The notes beneath the pieces were generated by a model, which had not been told where the DNA came from, did not search any database, and saw only the letters and a list, made by a program, of their open reading frames with translations. A stretch of DNA of 64,000 bases from Streptomyces sp. WM4235 (GTDB lineage: Bacteria > Actinomycetota > Actinomycetes > Streptomycetales > Streptomycetaceae), in contig NZ_LGDE01000002.1 of the NCBI RefSeq assembly GCF_001279725.1, forward strand, positions 1 to 64,000. The letters are read 5' to 3'. The translations under genes were made by a program, and so were the position numbers. This document shows, piece after piece, positions 8,078 to 17,337 of the stretch; position 1 is the stretch's first letter; each line of letters opens with the position of its first letter.

Positions 8078-11000
8078 CTATCGCTCCTGCTGGTAAGTGG
8101 GGTCGACGTGGTAACTGCCGGTCGCGGGGCCGGTGGTGCCGGCCTGACGCCCCTGCTGGATACCGCGGCGGAGGTTGGTGAGACGTCCTCGGACATCGTC
8201 CGGGGAACGCGATACCTGCGGGCCTGCCTGTGCTTCGGCCTGCTGCTGCGCCGTGCCGGCCACGAGGTTCGCTCGCGGTACGCGACGGGGCAGCCCCGAG
8301 GTGGTGATGCCGCCCGCGGCAGGCTGGCGCACGCGCTCGGCCTGTCGCATCAGCTCGTCGTTCGGCGACGAACGCCAGCTGACGGTCGGCATGGCGCCGG
8401 TCGCGGCGGCATCGGCCGCCGGCTCCTGGCCCCGCTGCGGCAGCTGGGGCTGCGTGCGCTGCGGAGCCGGCGCGGACGGGGCGCTCTGCTGCGGCTGCTG
8501 GGGCACGGCCGGTCCCTGGTCGGCGGGCTGCTCGCCCTCCTGACGGAACCAGTTCGACTCCAGCGTGTCGAAGATCGGGCTGCGCCCCTCACCCTGGTTC
8601 CGGGCCGGCGGCAGGGCCTCCGGCTGCGGAGCCTGCGGCAGGCTCGGGGCCTCCGGGCGCGGAGCCGCCGCCGGCGAGGGAGCGGCCGGGTAGCCGCCGC
8701 CCTGCTGCGGGGCCTGCTGCGGAGCCTGGTGCCGGCGGCTGTAGCCGCCCACCCCGGGGCCGCCGCTGCGCGGCGCCTGGAAGTCCTGGCGGTCGAACTG
8801 GCCGGTGGTCGAGGCCGGGCCGCTCAGGTCCGCGGGCCCGCGCAGCTCCGGACGCTCGAACTGCCCGGTGGTGGAAGGGTCCAGGGGACCGCGCACGTCG
8901 GGACGCTCGAACTGGCCGGTGGTGCTGTTGGCGGGGTTGCCGCCGGTGGCCTGCGGGAAGGGGGCGTTGTAGTCCGGGCGGGCGAACTCGGCCGTCGCGC
9001 CCGGGCCCGAGAGCTCGTCGTGACCGCGCGGGACGTCCTGGCCACCCTGACCACCGGCACCCCAACTGGTGCCCTGCGGGATCCCGGTGGGAGACGTACC
9101 GGCGCCGGCGCCCGGGAGCTCCGGACGCGGCGCGCCACCGCGCGGCGGCAGCTGCGGCCGCTTGCGCTGGGTCGGCGCCGGGGCGGCGGACTGTTGGCGG
9201 TCCTGCTGCTGCGGAGCCTGCTGGGGCTGCGGCTGCTGCGGACGCTCGAACCCGTTGCCCTGCGGGAAGGCGGAGGGGGTCTGACCCGGACGACCCTGAA
9301 GGCCACCGGTCGTGGCGCCGGGCGTACGCCCGGGCAGCGGGGCCGGGCTGCCGAAGGGGCCGCTCTGGCCGTTCGGCGCGCCGGGACCGGCCTGCGGACG
9401 GGTCGGCGCGCCGCCCTGCTGAGGACGGGTGCCGGGGCCGCCCTGCGGCGCCTGACCCGGACCCTGCGCACGCTGCTGCTGGGGACCCTGACCGGCGGAG
9501 CCGTCGCGCCCCGGCAGTGCGGGACGCGGCCCGCCGCCGGAGACCTGACCGCGCTGCTGGCCGGCGCCCACCGGGGGACGGGCGTTCCCACCGGGAACGG
9601 AACCCTGGCCGCCCTGCGGGCCACCCTGGCCGCCGGAGCCCCCGGGGCCGCCCTGACCGGGCATCGGGGCCGGCTTCTTGCCGCCCTGGGCGACGTCGAC
9701 CGGCAGCATGACGAGGGCCGTCGTACCACCCGAGTCGGAGGGACGCAGCTGGATGCGGATGCCGTGTCGCAGGGACAGGCGACCGACCACGAACAGGCCC
9801 ATGCGGCGGGAGACGGAGACGTCCACGGTCGGCGGCGACGCGAGCCGCTCGTTGATCGCGGCGAGGTCCTCGGGGGAGAGGCCGATGCCGGTGTCGTGGA
9901 TCTCGACCAGCACCCGGCCGTCGGGCAGCGCGTGACCGGTGACCTTGACCTTCGTCTGCGGGGAGGAGAACGACGTGGCGTTCTCCAGCAGCTCGGCGAG
10001 GAGGTGCACGAGGTCGTTGACGACGCGGCCGGCGACGTCGGTGCCGGGCACCGACGAGAGTTCGATGCGCTCGTACTGCTCCACCTCGGACGCCGCGGCG
10101 CGGAGCACGTCGACGAGCGGGACGGGGCGGGTCCACCGGCGGCCCGGCTCCTCGCCCGCGAGGACGAGGAGGTTCTCGCCGTTACGGCGCATGCGGGTCG
10201 CGAGGTGGTCGAGCTTGAAGAGCGAGGACAGCTGGTCCGGGTCGGCCTCGCGGGACTCCAGCTCGGAGATGAGCGAGAGCTGACGCTGGATGAGGCCCTG
10301 CGAGCGGCGCGAGAGGTTGGTGAACATCGCGTTGACGTTGCCCCGCAGGAGGGCCTGCTCGGCGGCGAGGCGGACGGCCTCGCGGTGCACGTCGTCGAAG
10401 GCCGCGGCCACCTGGCCGATCTCGTCGCGGGTGTGCAGACCGACCGACTCCACGGACGTGTCCACGTCCTGCGGGTCGGACTCGGAGAGCTGCTTGACGA
10501 GCTCGGGCAGTCGGTCCTGGGCGACCCGGGTGGCGGTGTCCTGCAGACGGCGCAGCGACCGGATCATGGACCGGGCCATGACGAAGGCGCCGACGAGCGA
10601 GACACCGAGGACGAGGAAGATCAGGGCACCGTTGATGATGGCGTCCTGCTGCGACTCGTTCCTGAGCTCGCGGGCCTTCTGCTCCATGTCCTCCAGGAGC
10701 GACAGCTCGATGGTCTTCATGGCCTGGAGCTTGGTGCCGTCGGCGTCGTACCAGTCCATCCAGGACCGGTACTGCTGCTCCTTGGCGAACTGCCCCTCGG
10801 TGGACAGCACGCGGCGGGTGTAGTGGTCCGCCTTGCTGATCTCCGGGTTGCCGTCGCCGAGGGACGCGGTGAGCTCCTCGGAGCGGCCCTGGTAGACGAG
10901 TTCGAAGGTCTTCTTCGACTGGCTCTCGCCGCGGAGCGCGGAGAGCGCGTACAGGCGGTCGTTCTCCTTGAGCGTGCCGGTCGTGGCACCGCTCTCGGGG

Positions 11001-11884
11001 AGCGACGCGGCGATGATCGCGCGCTGGATCGAGGCGTACTCCTTGGCCGAGGAGAAGGAGGCCAGGGCGCGCGTGCGCTTGATCATCTCGGGGTTGGACG
11101 TGGCCTGGGCCATGTCCTGCGAGAGGGACAGGAGCGAGACGATCAGCGCGTTGTACTCGGTGACGGTCTGCTGGGCGCCGTTGTCGTACGCCTTCTTGCG
11201 GATGTCCTCGATGCCGGTGAGCTGGCGGCCGATCTGCAGGATGTTGTTGCGGATCGACTTGAGGGTCTCGTCCTTGTCCTCCGTGAGGCTGACCTTGTCG
11301 GTCGCCGCGGCGAAGGCCTCGGCGGCGGCGTCGGTCTGGTCACGGACACCCTGGACGAGCGAGTTGGGCTTGGCGGTGCCGACCTTGGCGGGGTCCTTGG
11401 CGGCCACCGACAGCGGACCCGCCGACTTGTCCCGCTCCTCCTGGAGCATGGCGGCCAGGTTGGTGGCCTGCCGGGTCATGGTCGTCAGCAGCTGCATGTG
11501 GTCGAGCTGCGCGATGTCGTTCAGCGAGTCGTTGATGCGGAAGCCACCGAGCGTGGTGGCGGCGACGACCGGCAGGGTCAGCAGCGACACGAGTCGCGTG
11601 CTGATGCGCCAGTTCTGCATGGCGAGGCGGGAACCGGACCCCGTGGGGGCCTTCGGTATCGCCACGTCCTGCCCGGCGGCCGACTCGCTCTTGCCCTTCG
11701 CCTTGGCCAAGCCCTTGGGCTTCGCACGACCCTTCGCCTTCACCGTGGCGGAGGCGTCGGAGCTCGCACCCTCGACAGCCGGCCCGCGGTTCTGGGCGTG
11801 CTGGGGCGAGGAGCCACGGTCGGTCCCGCCGCGCGGCTCCTGCTCCGCCGCAGCGCTGCCATCCCTCTTGAATCGTCCCTGCAC
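8078..11884 (-). CDS. cvnA1: Conservon sensor histidine-kinase-like protein CvnA
   Basis: A large sensor of about 1268 aa. Order: basic Lys/Ala-rich N-terminus (KGRAKPKGLAKAKGK), TM1 about 95-115, nitrate/nitrite-sensor-like helical extracytoplasmic domain, TM2 about 415-440, HAMP, helical region, HATPase_c with N-box (LLAELLENATSF, about 633) and G-box (IHDTGIGLS, about 665). From about residue 728 it has a 540-residue Pro/Gln/Gly-rich tail ending TYQQER. The GTG at 11884 is chosen because the product there starts VQGRFKRDG, my recollection of the family start. The frame is open to 12226, so the start is uncertain. By position it corresponds to S. coelicolor cvnA1 (from memory). Confidence 0.9.
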   Translation of the reverse strand: MQGRFKRDGSAAAEQEPRGGTDRGSSPQHAQNRGPAVEGASSDASATVKAKGRAKPKGLAKAKGKSESAAGQDVAIPKAPTGSGSRLAMQNWRISTRLVSLLTLPVVAATTLGGFRINDSLNDIAQLDHMQLLTTMTRQATNLAAMLQEERDKSAGPLSVAAKDPAKVGTAKPNSLVQGVRDQTDAAAEAFAAATDKVSLTEDKDETLKSIRNNILQIGRQLTGIEDIRKKAYDNGAQQTVTEYNALIVSLLSLSQDMAQATSNPEMIKRTRALASFSSAKEYASIQRAIIAASLPESGATTGTLKENDRLYALSALRGESQSKKTFELVYQGRSEELTASLGDGNPEISKADHYTRRVLSTEGQFAKEQQYRSWMDWYDADGTKLQAMKTIELSLLEDMEQKARELRNESQQDAIINGALIFLVLGVSLVGAFVMARSMIRSLRRLQDTATRVAQDRLPELVKQLSESDPQDVDTSVESVGLHTRDEIGQVAAAFDDVHREAVRLAAEQALLRGNVNAMFTNLSRRSQGLIQRQLSLISELESREADPDQLSSLFKLDHLATRMRRNGENLLVLAGEEPGRRWTRPVPLVDVLRAAASEVEQYERIELSSVPGTDVAGRVVNDLVHLLAELLENATSFSSPQTKVKVTGHALPDGRVLVEIHDTGIGLSPEDLAAINERLASPPTVDVSVSRRMGLFVVGRLSLRHGIRIQLRPSDSGGTTALVMLPVDVAQGGKKPAPMPGQGGPGGSGGQGGPQGGQGSVPGGNARPPVGAGQQRGQVSGGGPRPALPGRDGSAGQGPQQQRAQGPGQAPQGGPGTRPQQGGAPTRPQAGPGAPNGQSGPFGSPAPLPGRTPGATTGGLQGRPGQTPSAFPQGNGFERPQQPQPQQAPQQQDRQQSAAPAPTQRKRPQLPPRGGAPRPELPGAGAGTSPTGIPQGTSWGAGGQGGQDVPRGHDELSGPGATAEFARPDYNAPFPQATGGNPANSTTGQFERPDVRGPLDPSTTGQFERPELRGPADLSGPASTTGQFDRQDFQAPRSGGPGVGGYSRRHQAPQQAPQQGGGYPAAPSPAAAPRPEAPSLPQAPQPEALPPARNQGEGRSPIFDTLESNWFRQEGEQPADQGPAVPQQPQQSAPSAPAPQRTQPQLPQRGQEPAADAAATGAMPTVSWRSSPNDELMRQAERVRQPAAGGITTSGLPRRVPRANLVAGTAQQQAEAQAGPQVSRSPDDVRGRLTNLRRGIQQGRQAGTTGPATGSYHVDPTYQQER

Positions 11885-12462
11885 TAGCGTCGCAACCTCT
11901 GGACCAGGCGTCCCGCCGGGTGACCGGTGGGACGGTGTCGAGTCGTGGGGCACTGACGGCCCCATGGTGGTCGTCGGTGACCGGCGCGTCTCCCTCTCCT
12001 TGCCGCCGCGCTCGGCGCTGAGTCGCGCCACCTGCGCGCCGGCTGATTCCCGCGGCGGTCCCGCGAATTCCAGCACAGTGGAGGATCTCCAACAAGGTGT
12101 GCGCGTCGGGCCGGCCGGCTGGTCACGGCACGTGAGTGGTCCGCTACTCGATGTGGTACCGGTACCGGGAAAAACCGGACTTACGCCGACCAAACACCGT
12201 GGCCGGCAAGGTGTCCCAGTCCTCATGATCAGGAGCGGAATGCCGCATTCAGTGGCGCAATGTCCGTTTCGTGAAGCGGAATTGACTGCCCGTTATGCCC
12301 GTAATGCCAGGTCATGGGTGAGCAAACTCACATAGCCGTGGCCATTACTTCCCGGTTCAGCCGGGGATTCAGATGTTTAGCCTTGCCCTTTGCAGGGTTG
12401 GCGCCAGGGTTGGCGCATCCGACAACCATCACCCGACGAGCGAGCCGAGGCCCCGAACTCCG
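11885..12462. other. Intergenic region upstream of cvnA1
   Basis: 578 bp between the minus-strand cvn1 operon and the small plus-strand gene at 12463. AT content rises around 12230-12330. It must hold the cvn1 promoter and perhaps that of the small gene. I see no clear -35/-10 pair I would defend, no long hairpin and no RNA gene. The only conserved element I see is the 12-mer at 12065-12076. Confidence 0.5.
12065..12076 (-). promoter_or_regulatory. 12-mer GTGCTGGAATTC upstream of cvnA1
   Basis: Exact copy of the 12-mer at 6323-6334. Here it lies 181 bp upstream of the chosen GTG, compared with 42 bp for cvnA2. It is either a shared regulatory site, or a hint that the cvnA1 start or leader differs from what I chose. 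Confidence 0.4.
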
Positions 12463-12645
12463 ATGAAGACGACGATGCTGATCCGCAACATAGCCAACCC
12501 CCGCCGCACCACCCTCGCGCACCTCAAGGACGCCGAGGAGCTCCAGGTGCCGCCGGTCGCGGAACACGCCGTCGAGCTTCCGGCCCAGACCGCGAACCCG
12601 CGGCGCACGATCCTGATGGACGCGCCGGTCGCCGCCGCGCAGTAG
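12463..12645 (+). CDS. Conserved small protein with repeated ANPRRT motif
   Basis: A 60-aa product beginning MKTTMLIRNIANPRRTTLAH. The motif ANPRRT followed by TL or IL occurs twice, at about residues 11-18 and 44-51, separated by an acidic middle. No signal peptide, membrane segment or cysteine is present. The ATG at 12463 is taken because the repeat-bearing core begins there; a frame open from 12373 exists but its extra sequence looks like noise. The ribosome site is weak. By position it matches the small gene between cvn1 and the FAH gene in S. coelicolor (from memory). Function unknown. Confidence 0.65.
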   Translation: MKTTMLIRNIANPRRTTLAHLKDAEELQVPPVAEHAVELPAQTANPRRTILMDAPVAAAQ

Positions 12646-12739
12646 ACGCGGACAAAGAAGCGGGGCCCCGCTGCCTGCCGCGTTAGCCTGGAGTCCGCAG
12701 ACTCCACCAGGCCGGCAGACAGAGGGGCAGACGCAGCAC

Positions 12740-13546
12740 GTGCGCATCGCCAGGTTCTCGATCGATGGAAACGTCGCGTTCGGCGCGGTCGAGGGCAGCA
12801 CCGCCCCCGGCGACGAATCGACGCTCGTCCTCGACATCATCAAGGGCATCCCGTTCGCGGACTTCGAGCTCTCCGGGGTCAAGGTCCCGCTCGCCAAGGT
12901 CCGCTTGCTGCCGCCCGTGCTCCCCAACAAGGTCGTGGCCATCGGCCGCAACTACGCGGAGCACGCCGCGGAGCTCGGCCACTCCCTCGTGGACGCCGAC
13001 GGCCGCCCGGAAGCCCCCATCACCTTCTTCAAGCCCTCCACCTCGGTGGTCGGCTCGGGGGACCCCATCACGTACCCCTCCTTCTCCGAGGAACTCCACC
13101 ACGAGGCGGAGCTCGCCGTGGTGATCGGCCGCATGTGCCGCGAGGTCCCCAAGGAGCGCGTCAAGGACGTGATCCTCGGCTACACCTGCGCCAACGACGT
13201 CACCGCACGCGACGTCCAGCGGCGCGAGAAGCAGTGGGCGCGGGCCAAGGGCTTCGACAGCTCCTGCCCGCTCGGCCCCTGGATCGAGACCGATCTGGAC
13301 CCGACCGACCTGACCATCCAGTGCACCGTGAACGGCGAACAACGCCAGCTCGGCCGCACCGGCGACATGATCCGCTCCATCGAGGACCTGGTCGTGCACA
13401 TCACCGAGGCCATGACGCTGCTCCCGGGCGACGTCATCCTCACGGGGACCCCGGCCGGAGTCGGACCCCTCAACGTCGGCGACGAGGTCGCCGTCACCAT
13501 CGAAGGCATCGGCACTCTCACCAACAAGGTGATCAAGCGTGGCTAA
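12740..13546 (+). CDS. Fumarylacetoacetate hydrolase family protein
   Basis: A 268-aa FAH-superfamily enzyme (hydratase/isomerase/decarboxylase on beta-keto acids; substrate unknown). A short N-terminal domain leads to the catalytic core: [15 protein letters not shown] (about 66-80), [12 protein letters not shown] with the metal-binding Glu residues (about 119-130), NDVTARDVQ, and [11 protein letters not shown] near the end. The start is GTG 12740, reading [10 protein letters not shown]. Its last 8 bp overlap gltX, so both are likely co-transcribed. Such short proteins are often called 2-hydroxyhepta-2,4-diene-1,7-dioate isomerases, but oxaloacetate tautomerase/decarboxylase activity is equally possible. 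Confidence 0.9.
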   Translation: MRIARFSIDGNVAFGAVEGSTAPGDESTLVLDIIKGIPFADFELSGVKVPLAKVRLLPPVLPNKVVAIGRNYAEHAAELGHSLVDADGRPEAPITFFKPSTSVVGSGDPITYPSFSEELHHEAELAVVIGRMCREVPKERVKDVILGYTCANDVTARDVQRREKQWARAKGFDSSCPLGPWIETDLDPTDLTIQCTVNGEQRQLGRTGDMIRSIEDLVVHITEAMTLLPGDVILTGTPAGVGPLNVGDEVAVTIEGIGTLTNKVIKRG

Positions 13547-15014
13547 CGCGAACGTCCGCGTACGTTTCTGTCCCTCCCCGACCGGCAACCCCCACGTGGG
13601 CCTGGTCCGGACCGCTCTCTTCAACTGGGCGTTCGCCCGCCACCACGGCGGCACGTTCGTCTTCCGCATCGAGGACACCGACGCGGCCCGCGACTCCGAG
13701 GAGTCCTACGGCCAGCTGCTCGACTCGCTGCGCTGGCTCGGCTTCACCTGGGACGAGGGCCCCGAGGTCGGCGGCCCGCACGCCCCGTACCGCCAGTCCC
13801 AGCGCATGGACATCTACGCGGACGTCGCGAAGAAGCTCCAGGACGGCGGCCACGCCTACCACTGCTACTGCACCACCGAGGAGCTCGACGCGCGCCGCGA
13901 CGCCGCGCGTGCGGCCGGCAAGCCGTCCGGCTACGACGGCCACTGCCGCGAGCTGACCGCCGAGCAGGTGGCCGCGTACGAGGCCGAGGGCCGCACCTCG
14001 ATCGTCCGCTTCCGGATGCCCGACGAGACGATCACCTTCACCGACCTGGTCCGCGGCGAGATCTCCGTCGCCCCCGAGAACGTGCCCGACTTCGGCATCG
14101 TCCGGGCCAACGGCGCCCCGCTGTACACCCTGGTCAACCCGGTCGACGACGCGCTGATGGAGATCACGCACGTGCTCCGCGGCGAGGACCTGCTGTCCTC
14201 CACCCCGCGCCAGATCGCGCTCTACCGGGCGCTGATCGAGCTGGGCGTCGCCAAGACGGTCCCGGAGTTCGGCCACCTTCCGTACGTCATGGGCGAGGGC
14301 AACAAGAAGCTCTCCAAGCGCGACCCGGAGTCCTCGCTCAACCTGTACCGCGAGCGCGGCTTCCTCCCCGAGGGCCTGCTGAACTACCTCTCGCTCCTCG
14401 GCTGGTCCTTCTCCAAGGACCAGGACATCTTCTCGATCGAGGAGATGGTCGCGAAGTTCGACATCCCGGACGTCAACGCCAACCCGGCGCGCTTCGACCT
14501 CAAGAAGGCCGAGTCGATCAACGCCGACCACATCCGGCTGCTCGACCCGAAGGCCTTCGCGGCCGCCTGCGCGCCGTGGCTGGAGGCCCCGCACGCCAAC
14601 TGGGCCCCCGAGGACTTCGACGCCGAGGCCTGGGAGCGCATCGCGCCGTACGCCCAGACCCGGGTGACCGTGCTGTCCGACATCACGGCCAACGTCGACT
14701 TCCTGTTCCGCAAGGAGCCGGTCGAGGACCAGGCGTCGTGGGACAAGGCGATGAAGGGCGAGCCCGCGGCCCTGCTGACGACCGCCCGCGCCAACCTGGA
14801 GACGGCCGACTGGAGCGACCCCGAGTCCCTCAAGCAGGCCGTGCTCACCGCCGGCGAGGCCCACGGTCTCAAGCTTGGCAAGGCCCAGGCCCCGGTCCGC
14901 GTCGCCGTCACCGGCCGCACGGTGGGCCTGCCGCTCTTCGAGTCGCTGGAGATCCTGGGCAAGGAGCGTTCGCTGGCCCGCATCGACGCGACCCTGGCCA
15001 GGCTCGCCGCCTAG
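13539..15014 (+). CDS. gltX: Glutamyl-tRNA synthetase
   Basis: Class I synthetase that charges tRNA-Glu; in actinobacteria it also misacylates tRNA-Gln, which GatCAB then amidates. It has 491 aa, normal length. Seen: [11 protein letters not shown] (HIGH box, about 12-22), the [10 protein letters not shown] stretch and KLSKRD (KMSKS equivalent, about 257-262), then the helical anticodon-binding domain. The start is GTG 13539, overlapping the FAH stop by 8 bp. It lies just upstream of an array of tRNA-Gln and tRNA-Glu genes, the very substrates of this enzyme. Confidence 0.97.
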   Translation: MANANVRVRFCPSPTGNPHVGLVRTALFNWAFARHHGGTFVFRIEDTDAARDSEESYGQLLDSLRWLGFTWDEGPEVGGPHAPYRQSQRMDIYADVAKKLQDGGHAYHCYCTTEELDARRDAARAAGKPSGYDGHCRELTAEQVAAYEAEGRTSIVRFRMPDETITFTDLVRGEISVAPENVPDFGIVRANGAPLYTLVNPVDDALMEITHVLRGEDLLSSTPRQIALYRALIELGVAKTVPEFGHLPYVMGEGNKKLSKRDPESSLNLYRERGFLPEGLLNYLSLLGWSFSKDQDIFSIEEMVAKFDIPDVNANPARFDLKKAESINADHIRLLDPKAFAAACAPWLEAPHANWAPEDFDAEAWERIAPYAQTRVTVLSDITANVDFLFRKEPVEDQASWDKAMKGEPAALLTTARANLETADWSDPESLKQAVLTAGEAHGLKLGKAQAPVRVAVTGRTVGLPLFESLEILGKERSLARIDATLARLAA

Positions 15015-15041
15015 GCATCGCCTGGGCACCACCCGTACGTC

Positions 15042-15080
15042 CCCCGGGGGCGGCGGCCGAAAAGGCCGCCGCCCCCGGGG
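15042..15080 (+). terminator. Hairpin after gltX
   Basis: A perfect 17-bp GC stem (15042-15058 with 15064-15080) and GAAAA loop, 27 bp after the gltX stop and just before the HAD gene. Confidence 0.8.
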
Positions 15081-15103
15081 CGTTTCGGCGTAGCCTCGGC
15101 CGT

Positions 15104-15832
15104 ATGCCGATCAGTGCTGTGCTGTGGGACATCGACGACACCCTCTTCGACTACACCGGCGCGGACACGGCCGGCCTCGCGGCGCACCTCGCCGACGAGG
15201 GACTGGAGGCGCGGTACGGCTCGCCGGCCGAGGCGCTCGCGCTGTGGCGCCGTCTCACCGAACGGCACTGGGACCGCTTCGCCGCGGGCCGGGTGACCTT
15301 CCGGGAGCAGCGCCGGGACCGGGTGCGGGACTTCCTGGAGCGGCCCGACATGAGCGCGCCCGAGACCGACGACTGGTTCGACCGGTACGTCGCCCACTAC
15401 CAGGCCGCCTGGACCCTGTGCCCCGACGCGGTGCCCGCGCTGGACGCCCTCGCCGACGGGTACCGGCACGGCGTGCTCTCCAACTCCTCGCTCGCCAACC
15501 AGGATCCCAAGCTGCGCCGGCTCGGCCTGCGCGAACGCTTCGAGGTACTGGTCTGCGCCGCCGAACTCGGCGTCAGCAAGCCCGCCGCGGAGGCCTTCCT
15601 GAAGGCCTGCGCGGCGCTCGGACTGCCGCCGGGGGAGGTCGCGTACGTGGGGGACCAGCCCGAGATCGACGCCCGCGGCGCCCGTGACGCGGGCCTCACG
15701 GCGGTGTGGCTCGACCGTCGAGGCGACGCGGGCCCGGGGCCCGAGGGCGTACACAGGATCGACGGACTCGGGCGGCTGCCCGCGCTGCTGGCCGCGGATA
15801 CCCGTTTTGGAGCACGGTCAGGCATCCGGTAA
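15104..15832 (+). CDS. HAD-family hydrolase
   Basis: A 242-aa haloacid dehalogenase-type phosphatase. Motif I WDIDDTLFD (nucleophile Asp9, Asp11), an alpha-helical cap after it, motif II in HGVLSNSSL, motif III Lys in GVSKPAAEAF, and motif IV YVGDQPEIDARGA are all present, so it should be active. Substrate unknown. ATG 15104 is 23 bp after the gltX terminator. The tRNA promoter overlaps its last codons: the TAA stop shares bases with the -10 hexamer. Confidence 0.9.
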   Translation: MPISAVLWDIDDTLFDYTGADTAGLAAHLADEGLEARYGSPAEALALWRRLTERHWDRFAAGRVTFREQRRDRVRDFLERPDMSAPETDDWFDRYVAHYQAAWTLCPDAVPALDALADGYRHGVLSNSSLANQDPKLRRLGLRERFEVLVCAAELGVSKPAAEAFLKACAALGLPPGEVAYVGDQPEIDARGARDAGLTAVWLDRRGDAGPGPEGVHRIDGLGRLPALLAADTRFGARSGIR

Positions 15833-15835
15833 TGT
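15807..15835 (+). promoter_or_regulatory. Promoter of the tRNA-Gln/Glu array
   Basis: TTGGAG (15807-15812), 17-bp spacer, TAATGT (15830-15835), a good sigma-70 (HrdB)-type promoter 84 bp before the first tRNA. It overlaps the 3' end of the HAD gene. Confidence 0.7.
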
Positions 15836-15918
15836 TCTTTCTGCGCCGCCCGAGCGGGCCGAAAGGCCGGGATGGGGGCGCTAACCAAACGAAAGTGCCG
15901 CAAGGCCTTGAGTTTTGG

Positions 15919-15990
15919 TGGGCTATAGTGTAATTGGCAACACGAGGGTTTCTGGTTCCCTTATTCTAGGTTCGAGTCCTGGTAGCCCAG
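15919..15990 (+). tRNA. tRNA-Gln (CTG)
   Basis: 72 nt. The acceptor stem TGGGCTA pairs with TAGCCCA (15983-15989); T-loop GTTCGAGTC; anticodon CTG in the loop TTCTGGT. No CCA is encoded. It carries the U-U mismatch at the base of the anticodon stem typical of tRNA-Gln. Confidence 0.95.
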
Positions 15991-16016
15991 CGCAGTACAG
16001 AAGTAACGCAGTGCTT

Positions 16017-16089
16017 GCCCCCGTTGTGTAGCGGCCTAGCACGCCGCCCTCTCAAGGCGGTAGCGCCGGTTCGAATCCGGTCGGGGGTA
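16017..16089 (+). tRNA. tRNA-Glu (CTC), copy 1
   Basis: 73 nt. Acceptor GCCCCCG pairs with CGGGGGT; anticodon stem CCGCC/GGCGG encloses loop CTCTCAA, anticodon CTC; T-loop GTTCGAATC. No encoded CCA. Confidence 0.95.
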
Positions 16090-16150
16090 CAGATCCTTCC
16101 CGCGAGATCTCCAGGGTCGCACCCGGATGTTTTGATGCAGGATCGCTAGG

Positions 16151-16223
16151 GCCCCCGTTGTGTAGCGGCCTAGCACGCCGCCCTCTCAAGGCGGTAGCGC
16201 CGGTTCGAATCCGGTCGGGGGTA
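16151..16223 (+). tRNA. tRNA-Glu (CTC), copy 2
   Basis: Identical to the tRNA at 16017-16089 over all 73 nt. It is preceded by a different 61-nt spacer. Confidence 0.95.
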
Positions 16224-16247
16224 CTGTGTCTAGTTGGTCTAGACCTT

Positions 16248-16319
16248 TGGGCTATAGTGTAATTGGCAACACGAGAGTTTCTGGTTCTCTTATTCTAGGT
16301 TCGAGTCCTGGTAGCCCAG
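16248..16319 (+). tRNA. tRNA-Gln (CTG), second copy
   Basis: Same as the tRNA at 15919 except in the anticodon stem, where AGGG/CCCT is replaced by AGAG/CTCT. The compensatory change keeps pairing and shows that both genes are under selection. Anticodon CTG. Confidence 0.95.
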
Positions 16320-16341
16320 CGCAGCACCGCAGTAACAGCTA

Positions 16342-16414
16342 GCCCCCGTTGTGTAGCGGCCTAGCACGCCGCCCTCTCAAGGCGGTAGCGCCGGTTCGAA
16401 TCCGGTCGGGGGTA
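16342..16414 (+). tRNA. tRNA-Glu (CTC), copy 3
   Basis: Identical to the other two tRNA-Glu genes. The preceding spacer resembles the one between the first Gln and Glu genes (CGCAG, AGTAAC), which suggests a duplicated Gln-Glu unit. Confidence 0.95.
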
Positions 16415-16421
16415 CGCATCG

Positions 16422-16456
16422 AAGAGGCCCTCCGCGTTCATCGCGGAGGGCCTCTT
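16422..16456 (+). terminator. Terminator of the tRNA array
   Basis: 15-bp stem (16422-16436 with 16442-16456), loop TTCAT, followed by TCGTATG, right after the last tRNA. The remaining bases to 16608 show nothing else. Confidence 0.8.
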
Positions 16457-16608
16457 TCGTATGTCCGGCGTCGGATCGCGCAGGCGCGGCGGTCGCGCGA
16501 CCGCCGCGCCTGCGGCTCGTGAATGCGGGCCCGGAGGCGCGTGTACAGGACGTGTGCGGCGTCGTACGCGCCCCCGGACCCGGGGGAGTGGGGGAGGTCG
16601 AAAAGGGA

Positions 16609-17325
16609 TCAGCCGGTTCGGCGCAGGGCCTCCGACAGGCGGGCGGCCGCGTCGATGACGGCCTGGGCGTGCATCCGCCCCGGGTGTCGGGTCAGGCGCT
16701 CGATCGGCCCGGAGACCGACACCGACGCGACCACCCGGTTCGAGGGTCCACGCACCGGCGCCGACACGGAGGCCACACCGGGCTCCCGCTCGCCGATCGA
16801 CTGCGCCCAGCCGCGGCGCCGTACGCCCGAGAGCGCCGTCGCCGTGAAACGCGCGCCCTGGAGCCCGCGGTGGAGCCGCTCGGGCTCCTCCCAGGCCATC
16901 AGGATCTGCGCGGCCGAACCGGCCTTCATCGGGAGCGTGGAGCCCACCGGGACGGTGTCCCGCAGGCCCGACAGCCGCTCGGCCGCGGCCACGCAGATGC
17001 GCATGTCGCCCTGACGCCGGTAGAGCTGCGCGCTCTCCCCGGTCACGTCACGGAGGTGGGTGAGCACCGGTCCGGCCGTCGCGAGCAGGCGGTCCTCGCC
17101 GGCAGCGGCGGCAAGCTCTGCCAACCGCGGACCGAGGATGAAACGTCCCTGCATGTCCCTCGCCACCATCCGGTGGTGTTCCAGTGCCACGGCAAGGCGA
17201 TGCGCCGTGGGTCGTGCGAGCCCTGTCGCCGCGACCAGCCCGGCGAGGGTGGCCGGACCGGACTCCAGTGCGCTCAGTACCAGAGCTGCCTTGTCGAGAA
17301 CGCCGACGCCGCTAGAGTTGTCCAT
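16609..17325 (-). CDS. ndgR: IclR-family regulator NdgR
   Basis: A 238-aa IclR-family protein, divergent from leuCD. The N-terminal winged HTH (LAGLVAATGLARPTAHRLAV, about 25-45) is followed by the ligand-binding domain (SAQLYRRQGDMRICVAA; MKAGSAAQILMAW). The start is ATG 17325 (MDNSSGVGVLDKAALVLSAL); length and context match NdgR of S. coelicolor/AreB of S. clavuligerus. These bind upstream of leuCD and control leucine and other amino-acid genes (family knowledge). The ATG lies 6 bp from a possible -10, so the mRNA may be leaderless, and a palindrome falls within its probable promoter. Confidence 0.93.
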   Translation of the reverse strand: MDNSSGVGVLDKAALVLSALESGPATLAGLVAATGLARPTAHRLAVALEHHRMVARDMQGRFILGPRLAELAAAAGEDRLLATAGPVLTHLRDVTGESAQLYRRQGDMRICVAAAERLSGLRDTVPVGSTLPMKAGSAAQILMAWEEPERLHRGLQGARFTATALSGVRRRGWAQSIGEREPGVASVSAPVRGPSNRVVASVSVSGPIERLTRHPGRMHAQAVIDAAARLSEALRRTG

Positions 17326-17337
17326 GAAACGATATTC

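Noticed and set aside
7769..11887. Very long open frame (1372 aa) on the plus strand opposite cvnA1
   Set aside because: It mirrors cvnA1 codon by codon, is Arg/Gly/Leu-rich without any domain, and has no ribosome site; a high-GC shadow of the real minus-strand gene.
15919..16414. Repeat-spacer pattern resembling a CRISPR array
   Set aside because: The repeats fold as complete tRNA-Gln and tRNA-Glu genes of 72-73 nt; no cas genes are present.
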